Below are positions 37,110-49,030 of a stretch of 64,000 nucleotides of DNA, piece by piece. Origin of the DNA: Nevskia soli DSM 19509 (GTDB lineage: Bacteria; Pseudomonadota; Gammaproteobacteria; Nevskiales; Nevskiaceae); assembly GCF_000711955.1 (NCBI RefSeq), contig NZ_JONR01000018.1, forward strand, positions 59,941-123,940, in the 5' to 3' direction. The notes beneath the pieces are model-generated. The model was not told where the DNA came from. It saw only the letters and a program-made list of their open reading frames with translations, and did no database searches. Numbering within the stretch: the stretch's first letter is position 1; every line of letters starts with the position of its first letter. The translations under genes were made by a program, and so were the position numbers.

Positions 37110-37874
37110 TCAATCCAGGGCGTCGTAGAGCGCGACGTATTCCTGCGTCACGCGATGGCTGGGGTCGAGCTGGATCATCGGCATGTGCCGTTCGTGCGAT
37201 TCCTTGACTCGCACCGAGCTTGACAGGGTCTGCTCCAGCACCGGCTGGCCTTCTTCGCGCAGTTCCGCCACCACCCGCGCCGGCAGCTTGGCCCGGCCCT
37301 GGAACTGGTTGACCACGATGCCCTCGATCTCCAGGCCGTCGTTGTGGTCGGCGCGGATCTCCTGCAGATTGTCGAGCAGGGTATACAGCGCCTGCCGGGC
37401 GAATTCATCGCAGTCGAAAGGAATCAGGCAGCGGTTGGCGGCGATCAGGGCGGAGCGGCTGTAGAAGTTCAGCGCCGGCGGGGTATCGATGAACACCGCG
37501 TCGTAGCCCTTGAGCTTGTCCAGCGCCTGGCGCAGCTTCTGCACCTTCTGCTTGGCTTCGAGCTTGACCTGAAGGTCTTCCAGGCGCGGATCGGAGGCCA
37601 CCACGTCGAGATTCTCGTACGGGGTGTTGGTGGCGTAGGTCACGAACGGCGGGGTTTGCAGCGAGAAGCCCAGGGTCGATTCGAAGAAGTCGCCGATAGT
37701 GCGGTCGGCCTTTCCGGCTTTGCCGCCCAGCAGGTACTGGGTCGCATTGCCCTGGGTATCGAGGTCGATCACCAGGGTGCGCAGGCCGCGCGAAGCGGCG
37801 ATGGCGGCCAGGTTGCAGACGATGGTGGTCTTGCCGACACCACCCTTCTGGTTGAAAACAACGCGACGAATCAT
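37110..37874 (-). CDS. ParA/MinD-type ATPase
   Basis: A 254-residue deviant Walker ATPase: VVFNQKGGVGKTTIVCNLA, DTQGNATQYLLG, and DAVFIDTPPALNF. Such proteins position DNA or protein clusters. No ParB or parS-like partner lies next to it, so it is more likely a chromosomal orphan of the ParA/VirC1 type than a plasmid system. ATG 37874 chosen because homology starts there. Confidence 0.88.
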   Translation of the reverse strand: MIRRVVFNQKGGVGKTTIVCNLAAIAASRGLRTLVIDLDTQGNATQYLLGGKAGKADRTIGDFFESTLGFSLQTPPFVTYATNTPYENLDVVASDPRLEDLQVKLEAKQKVQKLRQALDKLKGYDAVFIDTPPALNFYSRSALIAANRCLIPFDCDEFARQALYTLLDNLQEIRADHNDGLEIEGIVVNQFQGRAKLPARVVAELREEGQPVLEQTLSSSVRVKESHERHMPMIQLDPSHRVTQEYVALYDALD

Positions 37875-38000
37875 CCGGGTACGACTCCGAGCCTGGTCAA
37901 AAATGGTTGAACTGCCTGCATTATCGCCAGTTTCGTGCCGGAACTGCGAGATTGGGAGGGGTGGCTTTTGCAAAAAGCCGCCAGCGGCTACGATGCCCGC

Positions 38001-38102
38001 CCCGGAGGCGCTCCGGGTTTTCCATCATCTGCGCGGGGACCACGTCCCCGGCATTTCGGGCTTTTCTCATAGCCAACACGGGGAGCACGTCCCCGGCATT
38101 TT
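38001..38102 (+). promoter_or_regulatory. Terminator-like hairpin and duplicated hairpin in the parA–ppnP gap
   Basis: CCCGGAG GCG CTCCGGG TTTT at 38001–38021 is terminator-like on the plus strand. Two near-identical blocks follow: 38034–38056 and 38079–38102, each CGGGGA(C/G)CACGTCCCCGG then CATTT, and each able to fold GGGGA/TCCCC. Their spacing is 45 bases. Possible duplicated regulatory site or short RNA; unproven. Confidence 0.4.
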
Positions 38103-38132
38103 GGTTTTTTCACGATACATACGGGGATTTCC

Positions 38133-38417
38133 ATGCTGAAACACAACAGCTATTTCAACGGCTCGGTGCAGTCCATCGGCTTCGAACGCAACGGCCTGCG
38201 CGCGACGGTCGGCGTCATCGCCGGCGGCGAGCAGCACCATTTCAACACGGCGGCGGCCGAACGCATGACCGTGATCAGCGGCCTGCTGCGCGCCAACCTC
38301 GGCGGCAGCTGGGCGAGTTTCCCGGCTGGCACTTATTTCGAGGTGGGCGCCAATGGCGGCTTCGATGTGCAGGCGGTGGGTGGGCCGGCTGCCTACCTTT
38401 GCGAATTCCTGCCTTAA
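38133..38417 (+). CDS. ppnP: Pyrimidine/purine nucleoside phosphorylase (PpnP/DUF1255)
   Basis: A 94-residue cupin-fold protein. HNSYFNGSVQSIGFE and the FPAGTYFEVGANGGFDVQ region match the PpnP family, which phosphorolyses diverse nucleosides. Full length. ATG 38133 follows GGGG ten bases upstream. Confidence 0.92.
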   Translation: MLKHNSYFNGSVQSIGFERNGLRATVGVIAGGEQHHFNTAAAERMTVISGLLRANLGGSWASFPAGTYFEVGANGGFDVQAVGGPAAYLCEFLP

Positions 38418-38438
38418 GGCGACGATCTCGCTGCCATT

Positions 38439-38465
38439 GTCATTCCCCGCGAAGGCGGGGATGAC
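38439..38465. repeat. REP-like palindrome
   Basis: GTCATTCCCCGC / GCGGGGATGAC separated by a few bases, in the convergent ppnP–acnA gap. This sequence type is a common dispersed intergenic palindrome in proteobacteria. Confidence 0.6.
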
Positions 38466-38467
38466 AG

Positions 38468-38504
38468 AAAAAAAACAGGGGCGCCGAAGCGCCCCTGTTT
38501 TTTT
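38468..38504. terminator. Bidirectional intrinsic terminator between ppnP and acnA
   Basis: AAAAAAAACAGGGGCGC, loop CGAA, GCGCCCCTGTTTTTTT. A-tract and T-tract on opposite sides let it serve both convergent genes. Confidence 0.9.
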
Positions 38505-38574
38505 AACGTTTGCTTGTTTCAGCAGTCCAGGCAGGGATGCCTGGCAGCTTAGACAGGGACGTCTACTGTGTCCA

Positions 38575-41226
<2,652 letters not shown>

Positions 41227-41304
41227 GGTTCTTCTCCTGAAAAAGATCTGTACACGCACGCGCAGGGCGTGCCACGGCGGCGCGAATTATAGCAAGGAGG
41301 GCTC

Positions 41305-42627
41305 GTGAAAAAGTTCGGAATGATGGTATTTACGCTGCTTTTGGCGGCTTGCGGCAATGGAACGGTCGATTCGCCGTCCATTTCAGGGTTCAAGGCCAGT
41401 GCGGCGGCGGTCAATAGTGGTGCAGCGGTGACCCTGAGCTGGTCGGTCAGCAATGCCACCCGGGTGGTTTTGCAGCCGGGCGCTGTCGATGTCACCAGCC
41501 GCAACACCTATGTCGTCAACCCGACGGCCACCACCACCTACACGCTCACCGCCAGCAGCAGCGTCGCCAACGTGCAGGCCAGCACCTCGGTGCGGGTCTA
41601 TGACTGGAGCAAGGTGAACAGCGCGTTGGACGGATTTGTTTCCACTGCCAGCAGCCCACCATCGGGCTCGGTGGGAGGCTACAGTTTCCTGCTGTTCAAC
41701 AGCAGCGGCACGCTCCTGACCCGTGCCGGCGGCGACCATAGCCTGTCCACGGTCGAGATGCTGGCTTCCGCCAGCAAGCTGCCTTCGTCCTCGGCAATCC
41801 TGACCCTGGTGGACCAGGGCAAGCTCAACCTGGACACACCGATCGCCACCTATCTGCACAATGCCGGCGATCCCATTACCTGGCCCAGCGACAAGGCGGC
41901 CATCACCATGCGCATGCTGCTGGCGCATACCTCGGGCCTGCCCGGACTTGCCGACAATCAGCCGAACTGCCTCAACCAGCCCGCCGCCAGCACCTTGCAG
42001 CAGTGTGCGCAGGACATTGCCAACGCCACGCTGGTGTCCCAGCCGGGCGCCGAATTCAACTACGGCGGCGCGGACTACCAGGTTGCGGGCTACGTCGCAA
42101 CGCTGCTCTCCGGGGCCGGCAGCTGGCAGGCCTTTTTCAACGCTGCCATCGCAGCGCCGCTCGGCGGCATTCCCAGCTACAGTTACGGTAATCCCGCGCT
42201 GGTCAGCAATCCGCGCATCGCCGGAGGCGCGGACAGCAACGTCACGGACTACGCCACCATCCTGCGCATGGTGCAGGGCGGCGGCAAATTCAATGGCAAG
42301 CAGGTGCTATCGGCGACTTCGATCAATGCGTTGCAGAGCAATGAAATCGACGGATTGCCGAATACCTTCAATCCGTTCCCGGCCAGCGCGGCGAACAGCT
42401 ACCCGGGTTATGGACTGGGCTTGTTCATCTCTGCGCCGGCGCTGTACCAACCCAGTCCGGGGCCGGAATTCAGCGATCCGGGGCTGTTCGGCGCCGCGCC
42501 CTGGTTCGACAATGGACTCAACTACGGTGCGGTGATCCTGATCAATCAGGACACGACGACCGGCCTGGACATGTGGAACGCGGTACGGCCGCTGATCATC
42601 CAGCAGCTTACCGGCAGCACCAGCTAG
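41305..42627 (+). CDS. Beta-lactamase-fold serine hydrolase lipoprotein
   Basis: A 440-residue secreted protein. Lipobox LLAAC at residues 12–16; residues 25–100 look like an Ig-like beta-sandwich rich in Thr/Ser (TLSWSVSNATRVVLQPG). The serine hydrolase domain follows with the catalytic SASK motif, a Tyr motif in YGGADYQVAGYV, and AHTSGLPGLADN. Class C beta-lactamase/esterase family; a lactamase function is not implied. Its stop overlaps the mnmA stop by three bases on the opposite strand. Confidence 0.85.
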   Translation: MKKFGMMVFTLLLAACGNGTVDSPSISGFKASAAAVNSGAAVTLSWSVSNATRVVLQPGAVDVTSRNTYVVNPTATTTYTLTASSSVANVQASTSVRVYDWSKVNSALDGFVSTASSPPSGSVGGYSFLLFNSSGTLLTRAGGDHSLSTVEMLASASKLPSSSAILTLVDQGKLNLDTPIATYLHNAGDPITWPSDKAAITMRMLLAHTSGLPGLADNQPNCLNQPAASTLQQCAQDIANATLVSQPGAEFNYGGADYQVAGYVATLLSGAGSWQAFFNAAIAAPLGGIPSYSYGNPALVSNPRIAGGADSNVTDYATILRMVQGGGKFNGKQVLSATSINALQSNEIDGLPNTFNPFPASAANSYPGYGLGLFISAPALYQPSPGPEFSDPGLFGAAPWFDNGLNYGAVILINQDTTTGLDMWNAVRPLIIQQLTGSTS

Positions 42628-43721
42628 GGTTGGGGATTCGAGGCGGCGGCGATCTCGCCGCCGCCCAGGCATTCCTCGCCGTCGTAGAGCACCAGGTATT
42701 GCCCGGCCGCAGCCGCACGTTGCGGCTGGGCAAAATCCGCGATTACCGCGCCATCTTGCCGCAGCTGCACCGTGCAGTCCTGCAGCGCCTGGCGGTGACG
42801 GATACGTGCCTGGAAAGTCTTGCCGAAATGCTCAGGCCGGCGCATCCACTGGAACGGCGCGGTTTCGATGCGCCGCGACATCAGCCGCGGATGGTCGGCT
42901 TCCTGCGAGACCAGCAGCGTGTTGCGCGCGGCATCCTTGCCGATCACATACCACGGCGCCTCGCGTGCCCCGCGCTGGCCGCCGATGGCCAGCCCGCGGC
43001 GCTGGCCCAGGGTGTAGTACATCAGACCGCGATGCTCGCCGATGACCCGGCCGGTGGTATCTTCCATCGGGCCGGGATCGGGCTGCAGGTACTGGGACAG
43101 GAAATCGCGGAATTCACGTTCGCCGATGAAGCAGATGCCGGTGGAATCTTTGCGCCGGTGATTGGGCAGGCCGGCGCGGCGGGCGATTTCACGCACCATC
43201 GGCTTGGTCAGGCCGCCAATGGGAAACAGCACTCGTTCGAAATGCTCGCGCGCCACGGCGGCGAGAAAATAGCTCTGGTCCTTGTTGTCGTCCGCGGCGC
43301 GCAGCAGGCGCGGCCCGTCGGGAGTCTGCTCGATGCGCGCGTAGTGGCCGGTGGCGACGAAGTCCGCGCCCAGGCGCATGGCGTGTTCGCGAAACGGCTG
43401 GAATTTCACTTCGCGGTTGCACAGCACATCGGGGTTCGGCGTCTTGCCGGCCTGGTAGTCGGCGAGAAAATGATCGAATACGCGCGCGCGGTATTCGGCG
43501 GAGAAGTCGACGCGGTGCAGGGGAATCTCCAGTTCCTCGCATACCGCCCGTGCCGACTGGAAGTCATCCGCGGAGGTGCAATAGCCTTCCTCGTCCTCGG
43601 TCCAGTTGACCATGAACAGGGCCGACACGCGGTAGCCCTGTTCCTTCAGCAGCCAGGCCGTTACCGCGGAATCGACGCCACCGGAAAGGCCGACCACGAC
43701 ATGCGCCGCTGTGTTGCTCAT
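42624..43721 (-). CDS. mnmA: tRNA-specific 2-thiouridylase MnmA
   Basis: A 365-residue enzyme forming 2-thiouridine at the tRNA wobble base. PP-loop VVVGLSGGVDSAVTAWLL, catalytic Cys in TPNPDVLCNREVKF and the second Cys in DSTGICFIGERE. Start ATG 43721 overlaps the stop of the upstream membrane protein (ATGA). Confidence 0.97.
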   Translation of the reverse strand: MSNTAAHVVVGLSGGVDSAVTAWLLKEQGYRVSALFMVNWTEDEEGYCTSADDFQSARAVCEELEIPLHRVDFSAEYRARVFDHFLADYQAGKTPNPDVLCNREVKFQPFREHAMRLGADFVATGHYARIEQTPDGPRLLRAADDNKDQSYFLAAVAREHFERVLFPIGGLTKPMVREIARRAGLPNHRRKDSTGICFIGEREFRDFLSQYLQPDPGPMEDTTGRVIGEHRGLMYYTLGQRRGLAIGGQRGAREAPWYVIGKDAARNTLLVSQEADHPRLMSRRIETAPFQWMRRPEHFGKTFQARIRHRQALQDCTVQLRQDGAVIADFAQPQRAAAAGQYLVLYDGEECLGGGEIAAASNPQP

Positions 43722-44173
43722 GCCTGCCATCCGGAGGCCGCGGCGCGTGCCCGGAACAACGCGCTTGCCAGGGGGACGAAGAGCAGCACCTTGACCGCAT
43801 CGATGGCGTAGAACACGTTCATCGCTACCGGCGCATCAGGAATTTCACTGCTCATGGCCATGTAATCCAGGCCCATCCATAGCACCGTCGGCGCCACCAC
43901 CATCAGGGCGGCGGGCAGCAGGCGGCGCGCATACAGGCGCGCCAAGGCCCAGGCGAAAGGCAGGCCGGTCAGCACCACGATCAGGGTGTTGAGGATCTGA
44001 TCCCACACCCAGAAGCGCAGGTGTTTTTGGCCGATCCACTGCATGAAGTGGGGCATGGGCAACGCTGCTCCCACGCCCACGACTTCCAGCAGCAATACGG
44101 TGTAGAGGGCGGCGCCGAGGAGCAGGACAATGACGCCCAGCAAGGGATTGCGATCAAAAGGGCTTGCAGCCAT
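43718..44173 (-). CDS. Four-helix membrane protein of unknown function
   Basis: A 151-residue protein with four predicted helices (LLGVIVLLLGAALYTVLLLE; WDQILNTLIVVLTGLPFAWA; LLPAALMVVAPTVLWMGL; AIDAVKVLLFVPLASALF). I do not recognise the family. It sits between nudJ and mnmA and overlaps mnmA by four bases; it starts seven bases after nudJ ends. In many gammaproteobacteria these two are adjacent, so this is an insertion into a conserved pair. Confidence 0.75.
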   Translation of the reverse strand: MAASPFDRNPLLGVIVLLLGAALYTVLLLEVVGVGAALPMPHFMQWIGQKHLRFWVWDQILNTLIVVLTGLPFAWALARLYARRLLPAALMVVAPTVLWMGLDYMAMSSEIPDAPVAMNVFYAIDAVKVLLFVPLASALFRARAAASGWQA

Positions 44174-44180
44174 GCCGCAA

Positions 44181-44630
44181 TTATCGCAGATGGTGTACCA
44201 GGTCGAGCGGATAACGCTTGCCGGCAAGATAATCGTCGATGGCGAGCAGCACCATCGGGCTACGGTGCCGGTCGACGCAGGCTGCAAGCTCCTCGCGGCT
44301 CATCCACACCGCGCGTTCGATGCCTTCGTCGAGCGGCCGCTGCGGGTGATGACGCAGGGCCCGGGCCGCGAAGGCCACGCGCAGGAAGCCGTGGTCGAGA
44401 TGGACCGGTTTATAGGCATAGAGACCGACCAGATCGGTCGGCGCCACATCCCAGGCGCTTTCTTCCAGGGTTTCCCGCACCGCCGCGTCCTGCAGGGTTT
44501 CGCCTTCCTCCCAATGTCCGGCCGGCTGGTTCAGTACCAGGCGGCCGTCATCGGCGCGTTCTTCCACCAGCAGGAATCGCCCCGCGCGCTCGACCACACA
44601 GGCGACGGTGATATGCGCGTTCCAGCCCAT
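44181..44630 (-). CDS. nudJ: Phosphatase NudJ (Nudix hydrolase)
   Basis: A 149-residue Nudix protein: GHWEEGETLQDAAVRETLEE is the Nudix box with a HWE entry typical of NudJ. NudJ hydrolyses thiamine pyrophosphate and nucleoside di- and triphosphates. ATG 44630 begins HITVACVVE-type homology. Gene order nudJ–mnmA supports the call. Confidence 0.88.
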   Translation of the reverse strand: MGWNAHITVACVVERAGRFLLVEERADDGRLVLNQPAGHWEEGETLQDAAVRETLEESAWDVAPTDLVGLYAYKPVHLDHGFLRVAFAARALRHHPQRPLDEGIERAVWMSREELAACVDRHRSPMVLLAIDDYLAGKRYPLDLVHHLR

Positions 44631-44640
44631 CAGTTCCCCG

Positions 44641-45435
44641 TCAGCCCCGGGGAGCGGGCAGGGTGCCGCGGTTGCGCAGGTGATAGTAGCCGCGCGTATC
44701 CGGCTGCCCGAGGCCGCCGGATTGCAGCATGTTGCGCAGGTTCGGGTCGGCGTTGTCCTTGGCCTTGACCTGGAGGTCGTAGTCGTAGCTGCGATCCGCC
44801 AGCATGTGCACCTCGCCGCTGGCGTCGAGAGGGCCACCCAGGGTTTCGATGACGATCTTGATGCTGTCGTTGCCGGAGGTGCCGGCCGGCGGGGGCTGGT
44901 TGCTCAAGGTCGCCTTGAAATCGCCCAGCGGCAGTGGGTCCTTGCCCAGGGTGAAGGCCAGGCCATGCAATTCCGCGGTGCCGGTGACCGCCGTGGGAAA
45001 GCCCTTGCGCAGTTTGAGGCTGCCGATATCGAAGCGGGCCTGGCCGTCGACCGGAACGAAGGGGAAGCCGGCGATCGCAGCCAATGCCTTGACGCCGCCG
45101 CCGCCTTGGGCGCCGGCGATATTGACGCCGCCGAACACCAGGGCGACGCGGCCCTTGAGATTCAGATCCTGGCCGCCGCCGTCGATGTGGAAGCTGGCCC
45201 GGAGCAGCGGCAGCCACCAGGGCTGGAAGTCCCAGTGCAGGTTCTGCAGCAGGGGGCGGCCGTTGATGCCCACGGTCTGCACCTTGCCTTGGTCGAGGCT
45301 GCCCTCCAGCCCGTACAACTGGACGGCCGCCGCCTTGGGGGCGAACCAGGCATAAAGGTTCGCCGCGGGCGCGGTAAGCAGCAGGGTCCAGGCGAATGCC
45401 AGCACGCCGATCAGGATCAGGGTGCGTGTTTTCAT
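44641..45435 (-). CDS. gspN: Type II secretion system protein N
   Basis: A 264-residue protein with one N-terminal helix (LILIGVLAFAWTLLLTAPAA) and a beta-rich periplasmic part containing GSLDQG and GLEG segments of the GspN family. Accessory inner-membrane component of the secreton. Last gene of the gspG–N operon; start overlaps the gspM stop. Confidence 0.88.
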   Translation of the reverse strand: MKTRTLILIGVLAFAWTLLLTAPAANLYAWFAPKAAAVQLYGLEGSLDQGKVQTVGINGRPLLQNLHWDFQPWWLPLLRASFHIDGGGQDLNLKGRVALVFGGVNIAGAQGGGGVKALAAIAGFPFVPVDGQARFDIGSLKLRKGFPTAVTGTAELHGLAFTLGKDPLPLGDFKATLSNQPPPAGTSGNDSIKIVIETLGGPLDASGEVHMLADRSYDYDLQVKAKDNADPNLRNMLQSGGLGQPDTRGYYHLRNRGTLPAPRG

Positions 45436-45980
45436 GATCCGCGCTTCAGTGACAGGCGCACGCTGACCACCCCGGGCGCCGGGCGCCGCTCGATGGCGAC
45501 ATTGTCGATACGCACGGCGTAGCGGGTTTGCAGGTCATCCATCCAGCGCAGCACGGCGTCGAACGGCACATCGTCTATCCACACCCGCACCTGGTTTTCG
45601 CCGTCCGGGTTGATGCGCGACAGTGGTTTGCCGAGGATTCCGTCCTTGCTGGCCTGATCCACGGCGGAGAGCAGGGAGACTTCGGGACCTACCAGCGGTG
45701 CGCCGCCGGCCGGGTGGACCGCCTGGGCCAGTGCGCCGATCTGTTCGATGCGGCTGGCCAGGGTGCGCGCCGACTCCAGCTCCTCGGCCCGATGGGCGCG
45801 GGCCAGAACAAAGGGCTGCCATAGTCCCAGGTAGATCACGGCCAGCAGGGCGACCACGCCGCCCACGGCGACGATCAGCTGTTCACGCGGCTGCAGGGCC
45901 TCGAAGCGCGCGCGCAGGGGGGCCAGCTGCCGGTTGAGTTCCGCCAGTTGCGGTTCCAGCCGTTCGCGCAGGGATTTCAT
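45432..45980 (-). CDS. gspM: Type II secretion system protein M
   Basis: A 182-residue protein with cytoplasmic tail, one helix (LIVAVGGVVALLAVIYLGLW) and a periplasmic ferredoxin-like domain. It pairs with GspL in the inner-membrane platform. Overlaps gspL and gspN by four bases each. Confidence 0.92.
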   Translation of the reverse strand: MKSLRERLEPQLAELNRQLAPLRARFEALQPREQLIVAVGGVVALLAVIYLGLWQPFVLARAHRAEELESARTLASRIEQIGALAQAVHPAGGAPLVGPEVSLLSAVDQASKDGILGKPLSRINPDGENQVRVWIDDVPFDAVLRWMDDLQTRYAVRIDNVAIERRPAPGVVSVRLSLKRGS

Positions 45981-47206
45981 GAGCAGTGGCCCGCGGAAAG
46001 CTTGAGGCGGATCTTCGCCCCGGCTTCGCCGGAATCGGCCGACTGCACGTCGAGCACGGCGCAGCGGTGGCTCGCGTACCAGCCGCGCAGCTTCTCCAGC
46101 ACCTGCAGGTCGGTACCGCTCAGGTCGAGAAACAGGGCGCCTTCGCGATACTCGGCATTGTTGAGGGTCAGACCCGGCGTGGCGACAAGGCTGTCCGCTG
46201 CCTGTTGCAGCAGCGACAACGGACCACCCTGGCCGCCGCCATGGCCGAGGATCTGTGCCTGCTGCTCGACCTGGGTGCCGAGTGACACCGCGGCGACACG
46301 CTGGCCCGGGAATAATTGGTTGAAGCGCAGCTCATTGGCGCTTTGCTGGGCTGCCGCGGCGTGCTTGAAGCGTATGGCTTCGACCGTGTTGACGACGATG
46401 CCCAGCACGAAGGCGGCGGCAAGCAGGCTCGCGGCGAAGCGCCAGGGGCGCCAGAAGCGGTCCAGGCTCTCGCGTTGGGAATAGGAACCTTGCAGCAGGT
46501 TGATGGCCTGCGGCAGGCGCAGGTTGCGCACCATCGCTTCCAGCGGGTGGCTGAAGCCGGGGAGCAATTCCAGCGGCCGTTTCAGGGTGGTGTAATCGAC
46601 CTGTTCGCCGCGTGACGTCAGCACCCGCAGTGAGTGCGGCGCGCCATTTTCGGCCAATTGCAGAAACAGTTCGAAGTCTTGCGGTACGCAGCTGAAGCCG
46701 CTGTAGGCGCCGGTGCGCGCCGTCAGTTGATCGGGCTCGGGCAGCACGGTCCAGGGACCGCCGTTCTCCCAGGGCAGTGCCAGGGTTTCGGGGATCAGCG
46801 CATCGGGCAGGGTGTCCCGCTCGCGGAACGGCGCCAACCACTTCTGCATGTCTTCGTGCGAGGCCACCGCAACCGGAAAGGCGCCGTCCGGCTGACGTGG
46901 TCCCAGCGAGAAATGCAGCGTTTCGATGTCGTCGGCGAACTGGTCTTCGAGCACGAAGGGGGCGGCCTGCAACACCTTCGCCGGCTGCCGCGCGGGAACC
47001 TTGACCTGGGTCAGCCGTACTTCCGCCCCCGGCACGAACACCACCAGCTTGCGGCCGGCGGCCTGCGCGATCACCTCCGACAGGGGGGCTTCGCGCACGA
47101 ACACGCTGGCGGGCGCGCCACCCAGGCCGTCGGTCGCCACGACGGTGTAGGGGGTCGGCGCATCGCCCGAGGGCTGGCGCAAGCGGATGTACAGGGTTTC
47201 GCGCAC
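45977..47206 (-). CDS. gspL: Type II secretion system protein L
   Basis: A 409-residue protein: an actin-like cytoplasmic domain (1–240) that recruits the GspE ATPase, a helix at about 255–275 (FAASLLAAAFVLGIVVNTVE), and a periplasmic ferredoxin-like domain. The start is GTG 47206, since no ATG fits. Gene gspE itself is not in the window. Confidence 0.92.
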   Translation of the reverse strand: MRETLYIRLRQPSGDAPTPYTVVATDGLGGAPASVFVREAPLSEVIAQAAGRKLVVFVPGAEVRLTQVKVPARQPAKVLQAAPFVLEDQFADDIETLHFSLGPRQPDGAFPVAVASHEDMQKWLAPFRERDTLPDALIPETLALPWENGGPWTVLPEPDQLTARTGAYSGFSCVPQDFELFLQLAENGAPHSLRVLTSRGEQVDYTTLKRPLELLPGFSHPLEAMVRNLRLPQAINLLQGSYSQRESLDRFWRPWRFAASLLAAAFVLGIVVNTVEAIRFKHAAAAQQSANELRFNQLFPGQRVAAVSLGTQVEQQAQILGHGGGQGGPLSLLQQAADSLVATPGLTLNNAEYREGALFLDLSGTDLQVLEKLRGWYASHRCAVLDVQSADSGEAGAKIRLKLSAGHCS

Positions 47207-47234
47207 GGTCAGGCGGCGGGCTAGGATTGCGGAG

Positions 47235-48305
47235 TTATTCGGTATTGGTGCTATGGGCCAGCACTACGGGCGTTCCGCTGCCCGGCCGGTAGATCACACT
47301 GTACAACGCGAGCCGACCGCTGCCAATGAAAACCTCGGCTTGGAGTTCGAAATAATTGCTGGTGACGCCTGTTTGTACAGGGACGATGGCGCTATTGTTA
47401 CCGTTGCTGGTCGGACTCGGGATGAAGCCGTACTCACCGCCGGCACTGAGGTCAGCGGTACTGCTGATGGGCTGGAGTTTCCGCGCGGCGATGAATTTTT
47501 CCACCGCTGCCTTGTTCGTAATGTTCGGAGCCAGCGACAGCAGTACCGGCTCCGGGGCGGTGTTGACGTTGATCGGGGTGATGGTCCCGGTCCCGCCCCC
47601 CGCAGCTGCCGCCGCCGCGGCAGCTGCGGCAGACGTGGGGGTGGCAGGCGCTACCGGCAGGGCGGTGACGTAGGGCAGCAGGGCCGCGTACAGCTCCTTG
47701 GTCATGCCCCTGACCAGCATCAGCTCGCTGACGCTGCGCATCGGCTGGTTGGCGGCGCGATAGGGCGGATCCTGCGACAGATAATCCTGATCCTCGGCGC
47801 CGTCCGTGCCGGCGCGCTGGTCGTCGGCGTCGATCCAGTCGCGGATGGCATAGCCGATGCCGTGATATTTGGAGGCATCGAAGTTCGGCAGGTTGTCGAG
47901 CAGGCGGTCGAACTGCTGGATGTAGACCATCGCGCCGGTGGCCGCGGCATTGTTGCTGCTGTTGAACTGGCCGACGCCGATATTGTTGAGGTTGAAGCGG
48001 CCCTGCAGGTCCTCGATGTGACCGCGGATGCCGCCGCCATCGATCGGCAGGAAGTCGACCGGCTGCGCCCAGAGGCCGTTGAAACCCACGGTCTTGCTGT
48101 TGAGCTTGGCGTCCTTGATCAGGATGCCCTTGACCCAGGATTCAATGCCGGTGCCGTACCACAGCTCGGCCTCGGACTGGACCAGGTTGGCGCTGCGGTG
48201 CACTGCGATGTTGGACGCCTCGAACATTGCCACCGCGGCGATGCTGGCCAGGGCGACGACGAAGATCGCGGTAATCAGGGCGATGCCGCCTTGTCGTTTC
48301 ATCAT
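47235..48305 (-). CDS. gspK: Type II secretion minor pseudopilin K
   Basis: A 356-residue minor pseudopilin. Prepilin leader ends QGG before IALITAIFVV; as in other GspK, the Glu5 found in the rest of the pseudopilins is missing. The large globular insert (LNSKTV...GRFNLNN) is typical. A run of ten alanines precedes GGGTGTITPINVN, an uncommon low-complexity linker. It forms the pilus tip with GspI and GspJ. Start ATG 48305 overlaps gspJ. Confidence 0.94.
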   Translation of the reverse strand: MMKRQGGIALITAIFVVALASIAAVAMFEASNIAVHRSANLVQSEAELWYGTGIESWVKGILIKDAKLNSKTVGFNGLWAQPVDFLPIDGGGIRGHIEDLQGRFNLNNIGVGQFNSSNNAAATGAMVYIQQFDRLLDNLPNFDASKYHGIGYAIRDWIDADDQRAGTDGAEDQDYLSQDPPYRAANQPMRSVSELMLVRGMTKELYAALLPYVTALPVAPATPTSAAAAAAAAAAGGGTGTITPINVNTAPEPVLLSLAPNITNKAAVEKFIAARKLQPISSTADLSAGGEYGFIPSPTSNGNNSAIVPVQTGVTSNYFELQAEVFIGSGRLALYSVIYRPGSGTPVVLAHSTNTE

Positions 48306-49030
48306 CCTGTCACTCCGCCGCTGCTGGAGCCGGAGCTGGAACCGCCGCTCAAGCCATCGGGCCCGAAGCGGAACAGCAGCCGTATCTCGCCCCAATCGCG
48401 CGTGCGCAAGGTCAGTTCCGCCGCCACCGGCGGCAGGATCGCCGCGGCATTGCTGCCGCTGCTGCTCAGGGTGGTGCCGTTTGCCGGCCATTGCTCCTGC
48501 CAGGCATAGCGGCTGTCCAGGAAACGCCATCGTACCTGCTCCACGTGCTCCAGCAGGCTCAGGTCCACCGGGTCGGTCTGCGAGGCCCGGTCCAGCACGC
48601 GCCAGCTGCGCCGTATCAGCCGGAAGTTGTCGGACTGGCTGTCGTCGAGGAAATAGCTGACGCGCTCCAGCGTGGCGCGAGGCAGCAAGGCCGGATTGCT
48701 CCAGCCGCCGCGGGTGAATTCGAGACGCTTGTTGGTGCTGTCGTAGATGAAGGCGGGCAGCGCCTGGCCGTTACCGTCGCGAACGGTGCGGGCGGAACCG
48801 TTGACGAAATCCTCGCGCAGGCGAACGTAGGCTTTCTGGTATTCAGCGGTACGGGCCAGCGACTCCTCGATGTGGCGGCGCGTGCCGAGCACGCTGCTGA
48901 GGCCGCCGTAGGCCATGATGGAAAAGACGCCGAAGATCAGGATCACCACCAGCAGTTCGAGCAGGGTGAAACCGCGCGCGATCCTGCGCGGCTTGCGGTT
49001 CGGCAGGTGAACAGGGGCAGGGTGGTTCAC
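48302..49030 (-). CDS. gspJ: Type II secretion minor pseudopilin J
   Basis: A 242-residue pseudopilin with a 20-residue basic leader and cleavage before FTLLELLVVILIFGVFS; Glu5 is present. The C-terminus is Ser/Gly-rich (GLSGGSSSGSSSGG). Forms the tip ternary complex with GspI and GspK. Confidence 0.94.
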   Translation of the reverse strand: MNHPAPVHLPNRKPRRIARGFTLLELLVVILIFGVFSIMAYGGLSSVLGTRRHIEESLARTAEYQKAYVRLREDFVNGSARTVRDGNGQALPAFIYDSTNKRLEFTRGGWSNPALLPRATLERVSYFLDDSQSDNFRLIRRSWRVLDRASQTDPVDLSLLEHVEQVRWRFLDSRYAWQEQWPANGTTLSSSGSNAAAILPPVAAELTLRTRDWGEIRLLFRFGPDGLSGGSSSGSSSGGVTG

